Source: CAXRDE01 sp964229355 (GTDB taxonomy: Bacteria > Cyanobacteriota > Sericytochromatia > UBA7694). Taken from it: DNA of 64,000 nucleotides. The translations under genes were made by a program, and so were the position numbers. The notes below the pieces were generated by a model. That model ran no database searches. It had not been told where the DNA came from and worked only from the letters and a program-made list of their open reading frames with translations. Below, one piece after another: positions 33,638 to 42,468 of the stretch; position 1 is the stretch's first letter; each line of letters begins with the position of its first letter. The DNA lies in contig CAXRDE010000005.1 of NCBI GenBank assembly GCA_964229355.1, positions 186,001 through 250,000 of the forward strand. The letters run 5' to 3'.

Positions 33638-34099
33638 TTGGGCGCATTTCTGCTCTTTTTAATTTATGGCAGCATGGTCTTTTTTGAAGGGGTCTTGCTT
33701 TACCAGATTCTTGAGGATCACGAAAAAAAGAGTTTTAATCAAACCCTGGGCGATGTCGTTGCCGTCAATCTGTGCACTTTGGTGTGCATTGTCTTTATTT
33801 TTGGCCCCGTGCTTTCACGGCTACAGCGTACGGGCACTATGACCCAGTTCTTTCAAACCATGCTGGTCACCTGGCCCCAGGAAATTGTCAAAATCTGTTT
33901 TTTCTCTATTGTCGTAGACGCCCTGTTTCTGGCTATTTGGTTTGCTTATCGTTACCCGGAACAAAAGCCTGACTTTTTTATGTCTGCGCTACGGGGAGCC
34001 CTGATGAATGTACCGGCATTTATTGTCTTAAGTATTTCCTGGGCTTTTACAGAAATCATGCGTGCCTTCTTTCAATTTTTAGGGGGCGGACGCGTCTAA
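33638..34099 (+). CDS. Hypothetical membrane protein, ~153 aa
   Basis: Unrecognised. Four hydrophobic helices: about 2-22, 40-58, 82-103 and 116-140. The first helix begins at once after the start, consistent with insertion into the inner membrane. The start is probably the TTG at 33638, 3 bases after the previous stop and without a strong ribosome site; translational coupling is likely. An alternative is the ATG at 33674. Confidence 0.6.
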   Translation: MGAFLLFLIYGSMVFFEGVLLYQILEDHEKKSFNQTLGDVVAVNLCTLVCIVFIFGPVLSRLQRTGTMTQFFQTMLVTWPQEIVKICFFSIVVDALFLAIWFAYRYPEQKPDFFMSALRGALMNVPAFIVLSISWAFTEIMRAFFQFLGGGRV

Positions 34100-34107
34100 A
34101 CATAAGG

Positions 34108-34113
34108 TACACT
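34108..34113 (+). promoter_or_regulatory. -10 element of the thiolase gene
   Basis: TACACT with a start point near 34120, followed by the ribosome site GGGAAGG (34124-34130) 8 bases before the ATG at 34139. Confidence 0.5.
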
Positions 34114-34138
34114 GTAAAAAAATGGGAAGGTAAAACCT

Positions 34139-35329
34139 ATGTCTCAAGATGTTGTTATTGTCAAGGCGCTCAGAACGCCCTTTGGAAAATTTGGAGGTTC
34201 TCTGGCCAGTCTTAGCGCTGTGGAACTGGGGGCTCACGCTATTCATTCGGTACTTCAAGATACCCCTGTAACCAGCGAGCTTATTGATGAAGTCATTATG
34301 GGGATTGTGGTCAATGCTGGCGTGGGACAAATCCCCTCCCGTCAGGCCGCCGCGAAAGCCGGTCTGGGCACCCAGGTCAAATCCACCACCATTAACAAAG
34401 TCTGCGCCTCAGGCATGAAGGCCGTTGGCTTAGCGGCTCAGGGCATTCGTGCCGGAGATCGGCAGATTGTGGTGGCCGGGGGTATGGAAAGCATGAGTAA
34501 CACCCCTTATCTCATGCCCAAAGCCCGCTGGGGCATGCGCATGGGAGATGCAGAACTGGTAGATTCGATGATTCATGATGGTCTCTGGTGTGCCTTTCAT
34601 GACGTCCATATGATTATTCATGGTTCCAATGTGGCCAAAGAATACGGCATTAGCCGAGAAGCCCAGGATGAATGGGCCTTGCGCAGCCATGAGTTAGCAG
34701 CCAAAGCCATTGCCTCAGGACGTCTGGCCAAAGAAATTGCAGCCCTGGAGATTGCCCAACGCAAAGGTGAGCCCATCAAGGTACAGGACGATGAGTCCGT
34801 CAGAGCTGACACTTCTCTCGAAAAACTCGCTCAACTCCGCCCTGTGTTTGATAAAGAAGGTAGCATCACAGCAGGTAACGCCCCTGGCATTAACGATGGT
34901 GCGGGCGCACTGCTGGTGATGTCAGCAGAGAAAGCCCAGGAGCTGGGACTCCAACCGCTGGCACGTATCGTTGCCTACGGAGAAGTCGCTGATGATTACC
35001 CTTATTTGGCGCGCACGCCCGCCAATGCCATCAAAGTAGCCCTGCAACAGGCACAGATGACCACCGATCAACTTGACCTTATCGAAATCAACGAAGCCTT
35101 TGCTGCGGTGACCTTATTGAGTACGCAAATGCTCGAGGTGAGCCCTGACATTGTAAATGTCAACGGAGGAGCCATTGCTATGGGTCATCCCGTGGGAGCA
35201 AGTGGAGCACGCCTGGTAGCCACCCTTGCTCATGAGCTCATGCATCAGGGCAAACGTTTTGGCGCAGCAGGAATTTGCAGTGGCGCAGCCCAGGGCGATG
35301 CCATTATTTTAGAAAACTTGACCCTCTAA
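34139..35329 (+). CDS. atoB: Acetyl-CoA C-acetyltransferase (thiolase II)
   Basis: 396 residues of a biosynthetic-type thiolase that condenses two acetyl-CoA, or the reverse. The nucleophile is C89 in NKVCASGMKAV, the second motif is NGGAIAMGHPVGASG with its His, and the third is ICSGAAQGDAI with its Cys. The signature GGMESMSNTPYLMP is present. It may feed beta-oxidation, polyhydroxyalkanoate or isoprenoid precursors; no partner genes are nearby. The downstream gene starts 1 base after its stop. Confidence 0.95.
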   Translation: MSQDVVIVKALRTPFGKFGGSLASLSAVELGAHAIHSVLQDTPVTSELIDEVIMGIVVNAGVGQIPSRQAAAKAGLGTQVKSTTINKVCASGMKAVGLAAQGIRAGDRQIVVAGGMESMSNTPYLMPKARWGMRMGDAELVDSMIHDGLWCAFHDVHMIIHGSNVAKEYGISREAQDEWALRSHELAAKAIASGRLAKEIAALEIAQRKGEPIKVQDDESVRADTSLEKLAQLRPVFDKEGSITAGNAPGINDGAGALLVMSAEKAQELGLQPLARIVAYGEVADDYPYLARTPANAIKVALQQAQMTTDQLDLIEINEAFAAVTLLSTQMLEVSPDIVNVNGGAIAMGHPVGASGARLVATLAHELMHQGKRFGAAGICSGAAQGDAIILENLTL

Positions 35330-35330
35330 C

Positions 35331-35672
35331 ATGTCAGATAACGCATTGAATGTGCTGACCCTGGCTACTGAGTTGGAAAGTCAGCTCATTCAGTCGTTAT
35401 CAGTAACCGCTTCAGGTTCACAGCTTGTGCTGGCACCGCAACTGCTGTCACGCTTTTTTGAAGTCTTAAAAGAGGCCACCCGCTATGCCCAACAGGAAGG
35501 GTTTCAGCGGGTGGCCTTATTGTGTGATCCACGCATTCGTAGAGAGCTTCGCCTCTTGGTCGAGAGGGCTTATCCTCAGATGCCCGTTTTATCGTATGCA
35601 GAAATAGCGCCAGGGTTTTTCGTGCAAAATGTTCGAACCCTGAATCTGGAAAGTTCTATTTTACCAGAATAA
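35331..35672 (+). CDS. Stand-alone FlhA C-terminal (FHIPEP) subdomain
   Basis: 113 residues that match only the last part of FlhA: VLTLATELESQLIQSL, LVLAPQLLSRFFEVLKEAT, then VALLCDPRIRRELRLLVERAYPQMPVLSYAEIAP, the conserved C-terminal ending of FlhA/FHIPEP proteins. Full FlhA is near 690 residues with eight helices; nothing of that lies upstream here, which is an intact thiolase. The reading frame is clean with its own ATG 1 base after the thiolase stop, so it looks like a maintained small protein rather than debris. In FlhA this region binds late chaperone-substrate complexes and the export apparatus. Its role alone is unknown. The 3' end overlaps the convergent LPP20-like gene by 17 bases. 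Confidence 0.75.
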   Translation: MSDNALNVLTLATELESQLIQSLSVTASGSQLVLAPQLLSRFFEVLKEATRYAQQEGFQRVALLCDPRIRRELRLLVERAYPQMPVLSYAEIAPGFFVQNVRTLNLESSILPE

Positions 35673-36516
35673 CTCGGGCCTCACGCAGCAGTCCGTTGCT
35701 AACATTCAATCCCAGCAGGCGACGGACGTCTTCCTTGGCAATAATAACATCGGTGCGAAAGCTTCCCGTAGCGCTCAGGCCTTTAATGATCAAAGGGTTT
35801 GCACCCACCCGAATGTTTTGTCTGGCCTGAGCCAGGGAGTGAGCGTAGCCCACAATCCCCTGGGTAATCACAAAGTCAGGCTCTACCGCCACAGATCCCA
35901 GGTAGAGTTCACCACCGGTTTGACTCATGACGGCAGGACTCATGGCAGGTGCAAGGCCTAATCCGCGGCAATCAATAATGACACCCGTATAATTTCCAGG
36001 ATTGGGATCCGCTTGCTCTTCTACAGGCAACGGGGGAGAAATATGTTTTTGGGGCTGCAAAATACCGCTTAAGCCTTTGCTGGCATAGAGTTTAACGGCC
36101 ATTTCCACTTCAATGGTGCCATCATCTAAGTAACGCTGATCAATTTTCTGAGCTCCCTTGACCAGGGCTTGTAAATAGCTGTCGAGGGTCTCGCTTTCCA
36201 TGGCATAATCTCTCACCACGGTTTCAGAATTCACACGCACTTTGTAAATCGCATCCATCAGCTGACGATAGGCGTCTGCAGTGGCTGAGCGTTCAGCCAT
36301 CAGCTGTTTCTGAGAAAGCGTACCGCGATCAGGGGGAGCACCCACGCCCACCACACGAATCACACCTTCGGACCAATCCACGGTGATATTGCCGTCAATC
36401 TCAGTCACCCGTTGCACTTTCATGTCTGCAGCATGTACCAAAGCGCTCTGGGACGACAGGGCACACAGCCCCACACAAGTAAGGCTAAGAAAAAAACGGG
36501 TGGTGGACTTAAACAT
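35656..36516 (-). CDS. LPP20/FlgT-like exported protein
   Basis: 286 residues with a signal peptide (about 1-26, cleavage near VHA-A). The first half fits the LPP20/FlgT_N pattern: VIRVVGVGAPPD, AERSATADAYRQLMDAIYKVRVNSETVVRDY, LVKGAQKIDQRYLDDGTIEVEMAVKL. A second domain (TGVIIDCRGLGLAPAMSP ... FVITQGIVGYAHS) is found in related proteins. LPP20-like proteins are outer-membrane or periplasmic; FlgT, a relative, builds the flagellar H-ring in vibrios. The start is ATG at 36516 with AGGAG 7 bases before it. The promoter is the minus half of the divergent pair at 36544-36561. Confidence 0.78.
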   Translation of the reverse strand: MFKSTTRFFLSLTCVGLCALSSQSALVHAADMKVQRVTEIDGNITVDWSEGVIRVVGVGAPPDRGTLSQKQLMAERSATADAYRQLMDAIYKVRVNSETVVRDYAMESETLDSYLQALVKGAQKIDQRYLDDGTIEVEMAVKLYASKGLSGILQPQKHISPPLPVEEQADPNPGNYTGVIIDCRGLGLAPAMSPAVMSQTGGELYLGSVAVEPDFVITQGIVGYAHSLAQARQNIRVGANPLIIKGLSATGSFRTDVIIAKEDVRRLLGLNVSNGLLREARVILVK

Positions 36517-36543
36517 GGAAAACTCCTGTAAATTTGTAGACAA

Positions 36544-36561
36544 ATTATAGCATGCTAAACT
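36544..36561. promoter_or_regulatory. Back-to-back divergent extended -10 promoters
   Basis: On the minus strand TGC-TATAAT (36552 down to 36544) drives the LPP20-like gene. On the plus strand TGC-TAAACT (36553-36561) drives the DUF2339 gene. The two TG motifs abut at GCA|TGC, forming the palindrome TAGCATGCTA. The plus ATG at 36569 is 8 bases after its hexamer, predicting a leaderless mRNA; the minus transcript has a normal leader with AGGAG. Confidence 0.65.
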
Positions 36562-36568
36562 AAAGCTT

Positions 36569-38404
36569 ATGAATGCATTACCGCCTGAGGAGCCCCCGAG
36601 CGATCTCCCTTCCCTGCAAGAGGCTTATAAGACCCTAAAAGCTGAGCAAAGGCACTTGCACGCAGCCTATCAAGCCCTTGAAAATCGCCTCAAAACCCTG
36701 GAAAACGCACGCCAGGAGAAGCGCGCCACATTCCGCTCTAAAAAAACCTCAGCGCAGACCCCTGGGCCTCCGTTATTAAAAAAACATGGGGGTTGGGAAC
36801 ATCTTCTGGGCATTCAGGGCTTTGCCTGGTTGGGGGTTTTTGCTTTTCTGAGTGGCGTGGGTTTATTTATTCGCTATGCCTATACCGAAGGCTGGCTGGG
36901 GCCCTGGGCTGTGCTGGTCAGTGGACTGCTGCTTTCGGTGACTTTATTGCTGTCAGGGCTCTGGGTGGCCGACCACCACCAGAAATACAGAAGTTGGGCC
37001 CACGCCCTGATGGGGGCAGGCGTGGCTCTGGTTTACTTTTTGGCCTACGCGAGCTACCATTTTGCATACTTTCAGGCCGTCACCCACTTAAATGCCTTTA
37101 TGGATGCACTGTTGCTGATGGGCATTGTGGCCGTTGCCATTGCCCTTTCCCTCTGGCGTCAGTCTCAAAGCCTGGCCAGTCGTGCCTTCGTATTGGGCTT
37201 CTTTACCTCTGTGCTGAGCACTTCTTTTTATGAGCTGACCCTTTTTTACAATCTCTTTTTGTCACTCGGGCTTGTGTTTGTGGTGCATCGAACCCGGTGG
37301 CAGCTTCTGTTGCGCATGGGCGTCGTGGGTTCATGGGTACTGCATGGCATATGGTGTTATAGTAATCCCCAGTTGAATTGGGGCACCCATAGCCTGCTCG
37401 TGGTCTATGTGCTGATTTATAGCATCACCAGCTTAAGTATCTCGCCGGTGACTTTACCGGAACGCCCTTTACCCCACGAGAACCTGACGGGAATACTTAA
37501 CACCCTGGGTTACTTAAGCGTCTTTATTTACCTCAGTTATCTCAACGCCCCTTATCTTTGGGCCATTCACACCCTTTATACAGGGCTCATGCTGGGTCTG
37601 CTTTTTATCACCCAAAAGAAACAACCCTTACATCTCTTTTACCATGGTCTGGTAGGTGCAAGTCTTCCGGTGGGTTTCTATTTTTGCTTGCTTGAATACA
37701 ACGCCTTCACGCAGGGCTGGTTTTTCGCCGTCCTGGCGCTGGGCTTATACGCCATGGCTCGCCTTGTTCAACCCCACGGGCACAACCCTCCCCTGCTTTA
37801 TAAAAGCTACGATAGTCTAAGTGCCGCTTGTCTTTTAAACAGTGTTTACTTTTTCGAGCACACCCCGTTTACCGCTTATGTGCTCATTGTCCTGAGTGGG
37901 TTCTATTTAAGCCATGCTCCCAAACGCCATCACTTCTGGAACCTTGCCTGGGTGTTTCACTTTAATGCCTTGCTCGTGCTCTGTATCAGACACTACAAAA
38001 ACATCTATCCTTTTCAGGATGGTCTTCTCAGCGCACTGTTGTTTGTGGGCTTCTTTTGGCAGCGAAAAGCCATGAATGCATCTTTGAAACACCTCTGGCT
38101 ATGGCCCGGCACCCTGGCCGGGTTGATTTACACACAATCGGTTTTACCAGAAGCCAGCCTGAGCAGTTGTTGGGCGCTCCTGGGCGCTGTTTTCGTGATA
38201 TCAGGTTTCTGGCAATCAGAATCAGTGGTACGCTATCAAGGGTTCGCTTTTTTAGCCTGTGCCGGTCTTAAGCTTTTGCTCTCAGATCTACAGCATTTGA
38301 GCATGGGATTGAGAATCATCTCACTCATGGCTATCGGAAGTATCCTTATGGCATTGGCCTGGGTTTACATTCGCTACGAAGAACAGTTAAAGGAACGCCT
38401 ATGA
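36569..38404 (+). CDS. DUF2339 polytopic membrane protein
   Basis: 611 residues. Residues ~10-60 form a coiled coil (Leu/Glu/Lys-rich), and after a linker about 17-18 hydrophobic helices run to the end. The first, with WEHLLGIQGFAWLGVFAFLSGVGLFIRYAY, has the family pattern of DUF2339. The family is widespread, and its function is unknown. The start ATG at 36569 is immediately after an extended -10, so the mRNA should be leaderless. The gene overlaps the MFS gene by 4 bases (ATGA). Confidence 0.82.
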   Translation: MNALPPEEPPSDLPSLQEAYKTLKAEQRHLHAAYQALENRLKTLENARQEKRATFRSKKTSAQTPGPPLLKKHGGWEHLLGIQGFAWLGVFAFLSGVGLFIRYAYTEGWLGPWAVLVSGLLLSVTLLLSGLWVADHHQKYRSWAHALMGAGVALVYFLAYASYHFAYFQAVTHLNAFMDALLLMGIVAVAIALSLWRQSQSLASRAFVLGFFTSVLSTSFYELTLFYNLFLSLGLVFVVHRTRWQLLLRMGVVGSWVLHGIWCYSNPQLNWGTHSLLVVYVLIYSITSLSISPVTLPERPLPHENLTGILNTLGYLSVFIYLSYLNAPYLWAIHTLYTGLMLGLLFITQKKQPLHLFYHGLVGASLPVGFYFCLLEYNAFTQGWFFAVLALGLYAMARLVQPHGHNPPLLYKSYDSLSAACLLNSVYFFEHTPFTAYVLIVLSGFYLSHAPKRHHFWNLAWVFHFNALLVLCIRHYKNIYPFQDGLLSALLFVGFFWQRKAMNASLKHLWLWPGTLAGLIYTQSVLPEASLSSCWALLGAVFVISGFWQSESVVRYQGFAFLACAGLKLLLSDLQHLSMGLRIISLMAIGSILMALAWVYIRYEEQLKERL

Positions 38405-39522
38405 AATACCCCCTCTTTAATCTCATTCTTTTGGTGTCGTTTCTCCATGGCGTCTTTGCCAGTGGGTTTATTCCCATTTTGCATGACAAACTCGGAGATC
38501 AAGCCAGTTGGCCTTTTGCCTTGTATTTTGTGGGTTTATTGCTGGGACAATTAATGATCTATTGGGTAGGCCGTTTGAGCCAACACCGGGCTCTCTTTGC
38601 GGTCTATGAAATTTTGTTTGGGGCTTCTTTAATTTATATGGGCTTCTTTTCAGGCACCTGGGTTCTCACCCTGGGAAGAGGATGGGAAGGGATTGCAGCA
38701 GGTTTGGCCACACCTTTGCTCTTTACCCATTTGATCTTAGCGCCCAATAATATTGAGAACAAAGCCAAAATTGTACGCTATAACGCGGTTTATGCCCTGG
38801 GTTATGTCATGGGGCCGGTCCTGGTCAAGCTCACCTTATTGCGTTTCGAAATCCAAACCTTCTTGCTCTTTTCAGGGCTTCTTTTTATGGTGGTCAATGC
38901 AGCCATGATTCCTTTACTGCCACACTTTGAGCCGGTACCCAAAGCGGATCTTAAACTCAGTAAATTGTTTGGAAATATCAACTGGTTTGACAAGTTCTAC
39001 TCTTTGTTTTACGGTAAGTGTTTTTACGGGTTTTTACTGACCTTTTTAACCAGTTATGCGACCGTTTATTTTCACTGGCAAATCGGGAAAATAGATACCA
39101 TTACGCTGCTGACACTGGTGCTGGCTTTTATTTTTGCAGGGGGACAACAACTGGGGGCAAAAACCATCAAGTACTTTAATCCCCGCAGCTTAGAAATTAT
39201 TATCCCTTTGACCATGGCCATTACCCTGGTCCTGTTTTTCGCCCTGCAGTGGGGTCCTCTGCTGATTTTCTCAGCAGTGCTCCAGGCTTACTTGCTCTTT
39301 ATTGCCTTCTTAAATTTCACACAAAAAATTCGTTCTGGCAGAGAGTTTGCACTGTTTAACAGCCTTTCGGATCCCGGTATGGTGATTGGTGCGCTATGCG
39401 CTGGCCTGGGTCTCAAGGGTGCGATTATCGTCGCTGCCCTGGGCGTTTTGCCTTTGCTCTACTGGCGGCATCTGCCCCACGTGTTGAGCAAAAATATTGC
39501 TTTACACTCCACCCGTTCTTAG
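38401..39522 (+). CDS. MFS transporter
   Basis: 373 residues with 11-12 predicted helices. The cytoplasmic loop 2-3 shows a loose MFS signature (YWVGRLSQHRALF), and an acidic helix with GRGWEGIAAGLATPLLF corresponds to helix 4. Substrate specificity cannot be read. It is shorter than the usual 400 or so residues. Translation is coupled to the upstream DUF2339 gene through ATGA, which suggests a functional pair. Confidence 0.8.
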   Translation: MKYPLFNLILLVSFLHGVFASGFIPILHDKLGDQASWPFALYFVGLLLGQLMIYWVGRLSQHRALFAVYEILFGASLIYMGFFSGTWVLTLGRGWEGIAAGLATPLLFTHLILAPNNIENKAKIVRYNAVYALGYVMGPVLVKLTLLRFEIQTFLLFSGLLFMVVNAAMIPLLPHFEPVPKADLKLSKLFGNINWFDKFYSLFYGKCFYGFLLTFLTSYATVYFHWQIGKIDTITLLTLVLAFIFAGGQQLGAKTIKYFNPRSLEIIIPLTMAITLVLFFALQWGPLLIFSAVLQAYLLFIAFLNFTQKIRSGREFALFNSLSDPGMVIGALCAGLGLKGAIIVAALGVLPLLYWRHLPHVLSKNIALHSTRS

Positions 39523-39541
39523 ACCAGCACACAGATTGCCA

Positions 39542-40576
39542 TTATTTTTTCAGATGGTAGTCCTGCAGTTGCAGAGCCTGGTTTAAAAAGTAGGCTGCGC
39601 CATTGGTGTCGCCCTGTTGTTTAAGCAAGGTTCCCATGTTGTAACAGGTGTCTGGATTATTGGGATTGAGCTCGTGAGCCTGTTTAAAATACCCCAGGGC
39701 TTCATCCAGTTTATTTTTTTGCGCGGCGCGCTCAGCTAAAATCAGGTAAAGCTCTTCTCGCGGCTGTTGGGCTAAAATTTCTTTATAGAGATCTTCAGCC
39801 CCTTGTGGGTTACCTTCATAATCAAGAATTTGTGCCAACTGCAAACTGGCCTCGATCAAATGGGGGTGATGGGTTCTGACCTGTTCGTACAAAGCTTTTG
39901 CACCGTTCAGGTCGCGTTGTTCACGCTTCAAATTGGCCAGATTAAAGAGAACTGCCACAAAATCAGGGGCCAACTCGAGGGCGCGCTCATAATAGTGGGT
40001 GGCTTTTTCAAGTTGCCCCTGTTGATGATAAATACTGCCCAGATTATTAAGCGCCTCTAAACGCTTGGGCGCAATCTCTAAGGCCTTTTCATAAAAATCA
40101 ATGGCCTGGGGATAGCGTTTCATATCGAAGAAAAGACTGGCCATATGAAGATGAATGTCTGCGTTTTTGGGATCAATACGCAATCCCTTCTGATAATGGA
40201 AAACAGCCTGCTCGGGTTGCTGCTGAGCACGATACATATTGCCCAAATTGCCATAGACAGCGGCCATGGAAGGGTCTTGACGCAAGGCGCTCTGGTAAGC
40301 AGCTTTGGCTTTTGCAAATTGTCGCAGGTCAGCATACACATTGCCCAAATTGCTGTAAAACGAGGGCTTTGGAGTGAGCTCTAAGGAGCGCTGCATGTAT
40401 TTCAAAGCGTCTTCATAATTGCGTGCCTGATAAGCCATAATCCCCTGCACATGAACGGCTTCACCATCATTGGGGTTTTTTGCCACCAGGGCATCCAAGG
40501 CCTTTTTTGCCTCATCATGTTGTCCGGCCCGTTGCAAATCTAAGACCGCTTGAATTTCTGGACTGTTTTCTTTCAT
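39542..40576 (-). CDS. TPR repeat protein, 344 aa
   Basis: Built almost entirely of nine to ten tandem TPR units (for example FYSNLGNVYADLRQFAKAKAAYQSALRQDP, then AAVYGNLGNMYRAQQQPEQAVFHYQKGLRIDP in two parts). There is no signal peptide or catalytic domain. TPR superhelices bind partner proteins. It is co-translated with the preceding TPR protein through a 4-base ATGA overlap and most likely works with it. Confidence 0.9.
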   Translation of the reverse strand: MKENSPEIQAVLDLQRAGQHDEAKKALDALVAKNPNDGEAVHVQGIMAYQARNYEDALKYMQRSLELTPKPSFYSNLGNVYADLRQFAKAKAAYQSALRQDPSMAAVYGNLGNMYRAQQQPEQAVFHYQKGLRIDPKNADIHLHMASLFFDMKRYPQAIDFYEKALEIAPKRLEALNNLGSIYHQQGQLEKATHYYERALELAPDFVAVLFNLANLKREQRDLNGAKALYEQVRTHHPHLIEASLQLAQILDYEGNPQGAEDLYKEILAQQPREELYLILAERAAQKNKLDEALGYFKQAHELNPNNPDTCYNMGTLLKQQGDTNGAAYFLNQALQLQDYHLKK

Positions 40577-42468
40577 AAGGAATCTTCCAATGACAATAAA
40601 ATAGTGTCCCAGACCGCCAGTTTTTGATGCTCTGGCGCTGGAAAGTTTGTGTGTTCAAGTCTAACATGTCCAGCAGAGGCTGTTAGAAAGTTTGCCAAAG
40701 AAAAAATATCCTCGTGTAGGTAATGTCCTGCATGCTGAGCCAATGCTGCAGCAAAAGGCGTCACAGGTTGGGCCTTATGACGAAGATATCCCATTCTTTT
40801 GCTCTGGTTTAAAGCCTGCGCCGCCATAAATTCACTTTCAGGACGCGCCACGGCCACCACCGCATCCATAAGCGGTATCGCTTCAACAGGATTATCTAAC
40901 GCAATCCAACGCACCCGTTGGGGGCGACTTAATACCTGATCAAGGCGCTGTTGAACCCGCAAATGCCAGGTGCTTTCTCCGTGAATAAAGCCCACAATAA
41001 AGGCCTTGCGATCCTGCTGCAAAATCGCTTCTGCCAGCAGATCCATCTCGGGCGTCCAACCAAAAGGATCAAAAGCAAAGCAATACAAATGCCCCAGGGT
41101 GGGCAAGCGCAACGCCGAACGGGTTAGGCCAGAAGAAATGACGGGGTCTGTGTGCCAATACAGCGCGGACGCCACCTGGGCATTGACCAGCGCCTGACTC
41201 AGTTGGGGCAAACCACTGGCGTATTGGTACAAGGGGTAAAGATACTGTTGAAGACCCCTTGGCGGGGTCATGGCCAACCGATATAACATTCCCCGAAGCG
41301 AAGCGTAGAGTAAACCCGTAACCTTGGCCCACTGAAAAACCGCTAAAGCAGCCTGATGTTGCACTGGCAAGGGATAAAGATGTGCAGCATACTCCATAAG
41401 GGCAGGAGGGATCTCATCTCCCACCAGGTAAAAAACCGTCAATTGATAAGCCGGAGAGGCCTCTCGGTAATGTCGTAGCCAGGGCAAGAGAAAGGCACAC
41501 GCCAGCATATCAAAGCCATCCAGCACCACGCCAATATGCACCGGGTTGACAACAGAGGGAGCCACTTGGGATCCTTTCTCAGGAAAATGACGCTGATACC
41601 ATTGTCCCCAATGTTCCAGACGCGCCTGCTCGGTGAGCTGATGGGTCAAAACAAAGTCAAAGGGGTTAAACAGCGTGTGCCCCTCGTTCGCTGCCAACAC
41701 AGGTCGCTCTGCAAACAATTGGGCGGCACCCGCCAGGTACTCTTGCCATTTGAGCGCATCGGCCTCACTCTGCATCACAGGGGGGCCCAGGAAATGCAAA
41801 GCGCCAAAGGCTTCTTCATCAAAGGTTTGGGAAAGAATCTCGCGCCAGGCTTCACGGGCTTGCACAAAGTTTCCCCCATGGTACGCCACGCGAGCCCGAT
41901 AACGCTGCACCCGCTGAGCAGTCTGTAAATCCCGCGGCAGTTGCAGCAGCAACTGCTCTGCCCGCTGATAACGTCTTTTGTACAGCAAAACTTCAAGAAT
42001 ATAGCAAATGGCAGCCACCGCATCGGGACCCTCAGTCGGATCATGCAATTGACGTGTCAATACCTCAGAGAAAGCCAATAGGGCGTCTTGCCATTTGCCC
42101 ATCATAAAAAAGGTTTTTCCCAGACGCCACAGCACTTCACAGCCAAGGGGTTCGATCAGTGTATTTGACAGCAAATCCTGTAAATACACCAGCGCGTTGG
42201 CCGTTTCTGCGGTACGCAAATAGTCATCAATTAAGCGAAGCGTATAAGCGGTATTCTCTGGAGCATAGGCGCGGGCAGCTTCATAATGTAAGCGAGCCTG
42301 TGTAAAAAAGTGTTGCTCCTGATAAAGCTGTGCCAGTATGGCATGGAGAGGCGCCGCCTGAGGAAAGTGCAATAATCCTTCTTCAGCATACAATACAGCC
42401 TGGTCCCAGTGCCCCTGCGCCTGGGAAGACTGGGTCTGCTTGAGCCAATGTGCGATGTCAGACGACAC
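40573..42468 (-). CDS. TPR protein with GT41-like C-terminal region
   Basis: 631 residues. The first ~260 residues are degenerate TPRs (AQLYQEQHFFTQARLHYEAARAYAP, KRRYQRAEQLLLQLP). After about 305 an alpha/beta part follows (HIGVVLDGFDMLACAFLLPWLRHY ... DPVISSGLTRSALRLPTLGHLY ... KAFIVGF), with the same order as the GT41 protein at 10870 but lacking the recognisable UDP-sugar motif (no LDTxxxxG). It may be an inactive relative. The start is GTG at 42468, overlapping the thioesterase stop by one base. It is followed by the 344-aa TPR protein. Confidence 0.72.
   Translation of the reverse strand: MSSDIAHWLKQTQSSQAQGHWDQAVLYAEEGLLHFPQAAPLHAILAQLYQEQHFFTQARLHYEAARAYAPENTAYTLRLIDDYLRTAETANALVYLQDLLSNTLIEPLGCEVLWRLGKTFFMMGKWQDALLAFSEVLTRQLHDPTEGPDAVAAICYILEVLLYKRRYQRAEQLLLQLPRDLQTAQRVQRYRARVAYHGGNFVQAREAWREILSQTFDEEAFGALHFLGPPVMQSEADALKWQEYLAGAAQLFAERPVLAANEGHTLFNPFDFVLTHQLTEQARLEHWGQWYQRHFPEKGSQVAPSVVNPVHIGVVLDGFDMLACAFLLPWLRHYREASPAYQLTVFYLVGDEIPPALMEYAAHLYPLPVQHQAALAVFQWAKVTGLLYASLRGMLYRLAMTPPRGLQQYLYPLYQYASGLPQLSQALVNAQVASALYWHTDPVISSGLTRSALRLPTLGHLYCFAFDPFGWTPEMDLLAEAILQQDRKAFIVGFIHGESTWHLRVQQRLDQVLSRPQRVRWIALDNPVEAIPLMDAVVAVARPESEFMAAQALNQSKRMGYLRHKAQPVTPFAAALAQHAGHYLHEDIFSLANFLTASAGHVRLEHTNFPAPEHQKLAVWDTILLSLEDSL

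Noticed and set aside
33638..34099. Pseudogene due to the lack of an ATG at the start
   Set aside because: The frame is intact with four membrane helices and a TTG 3 bases after the previous stop, consistent with coupled translation.
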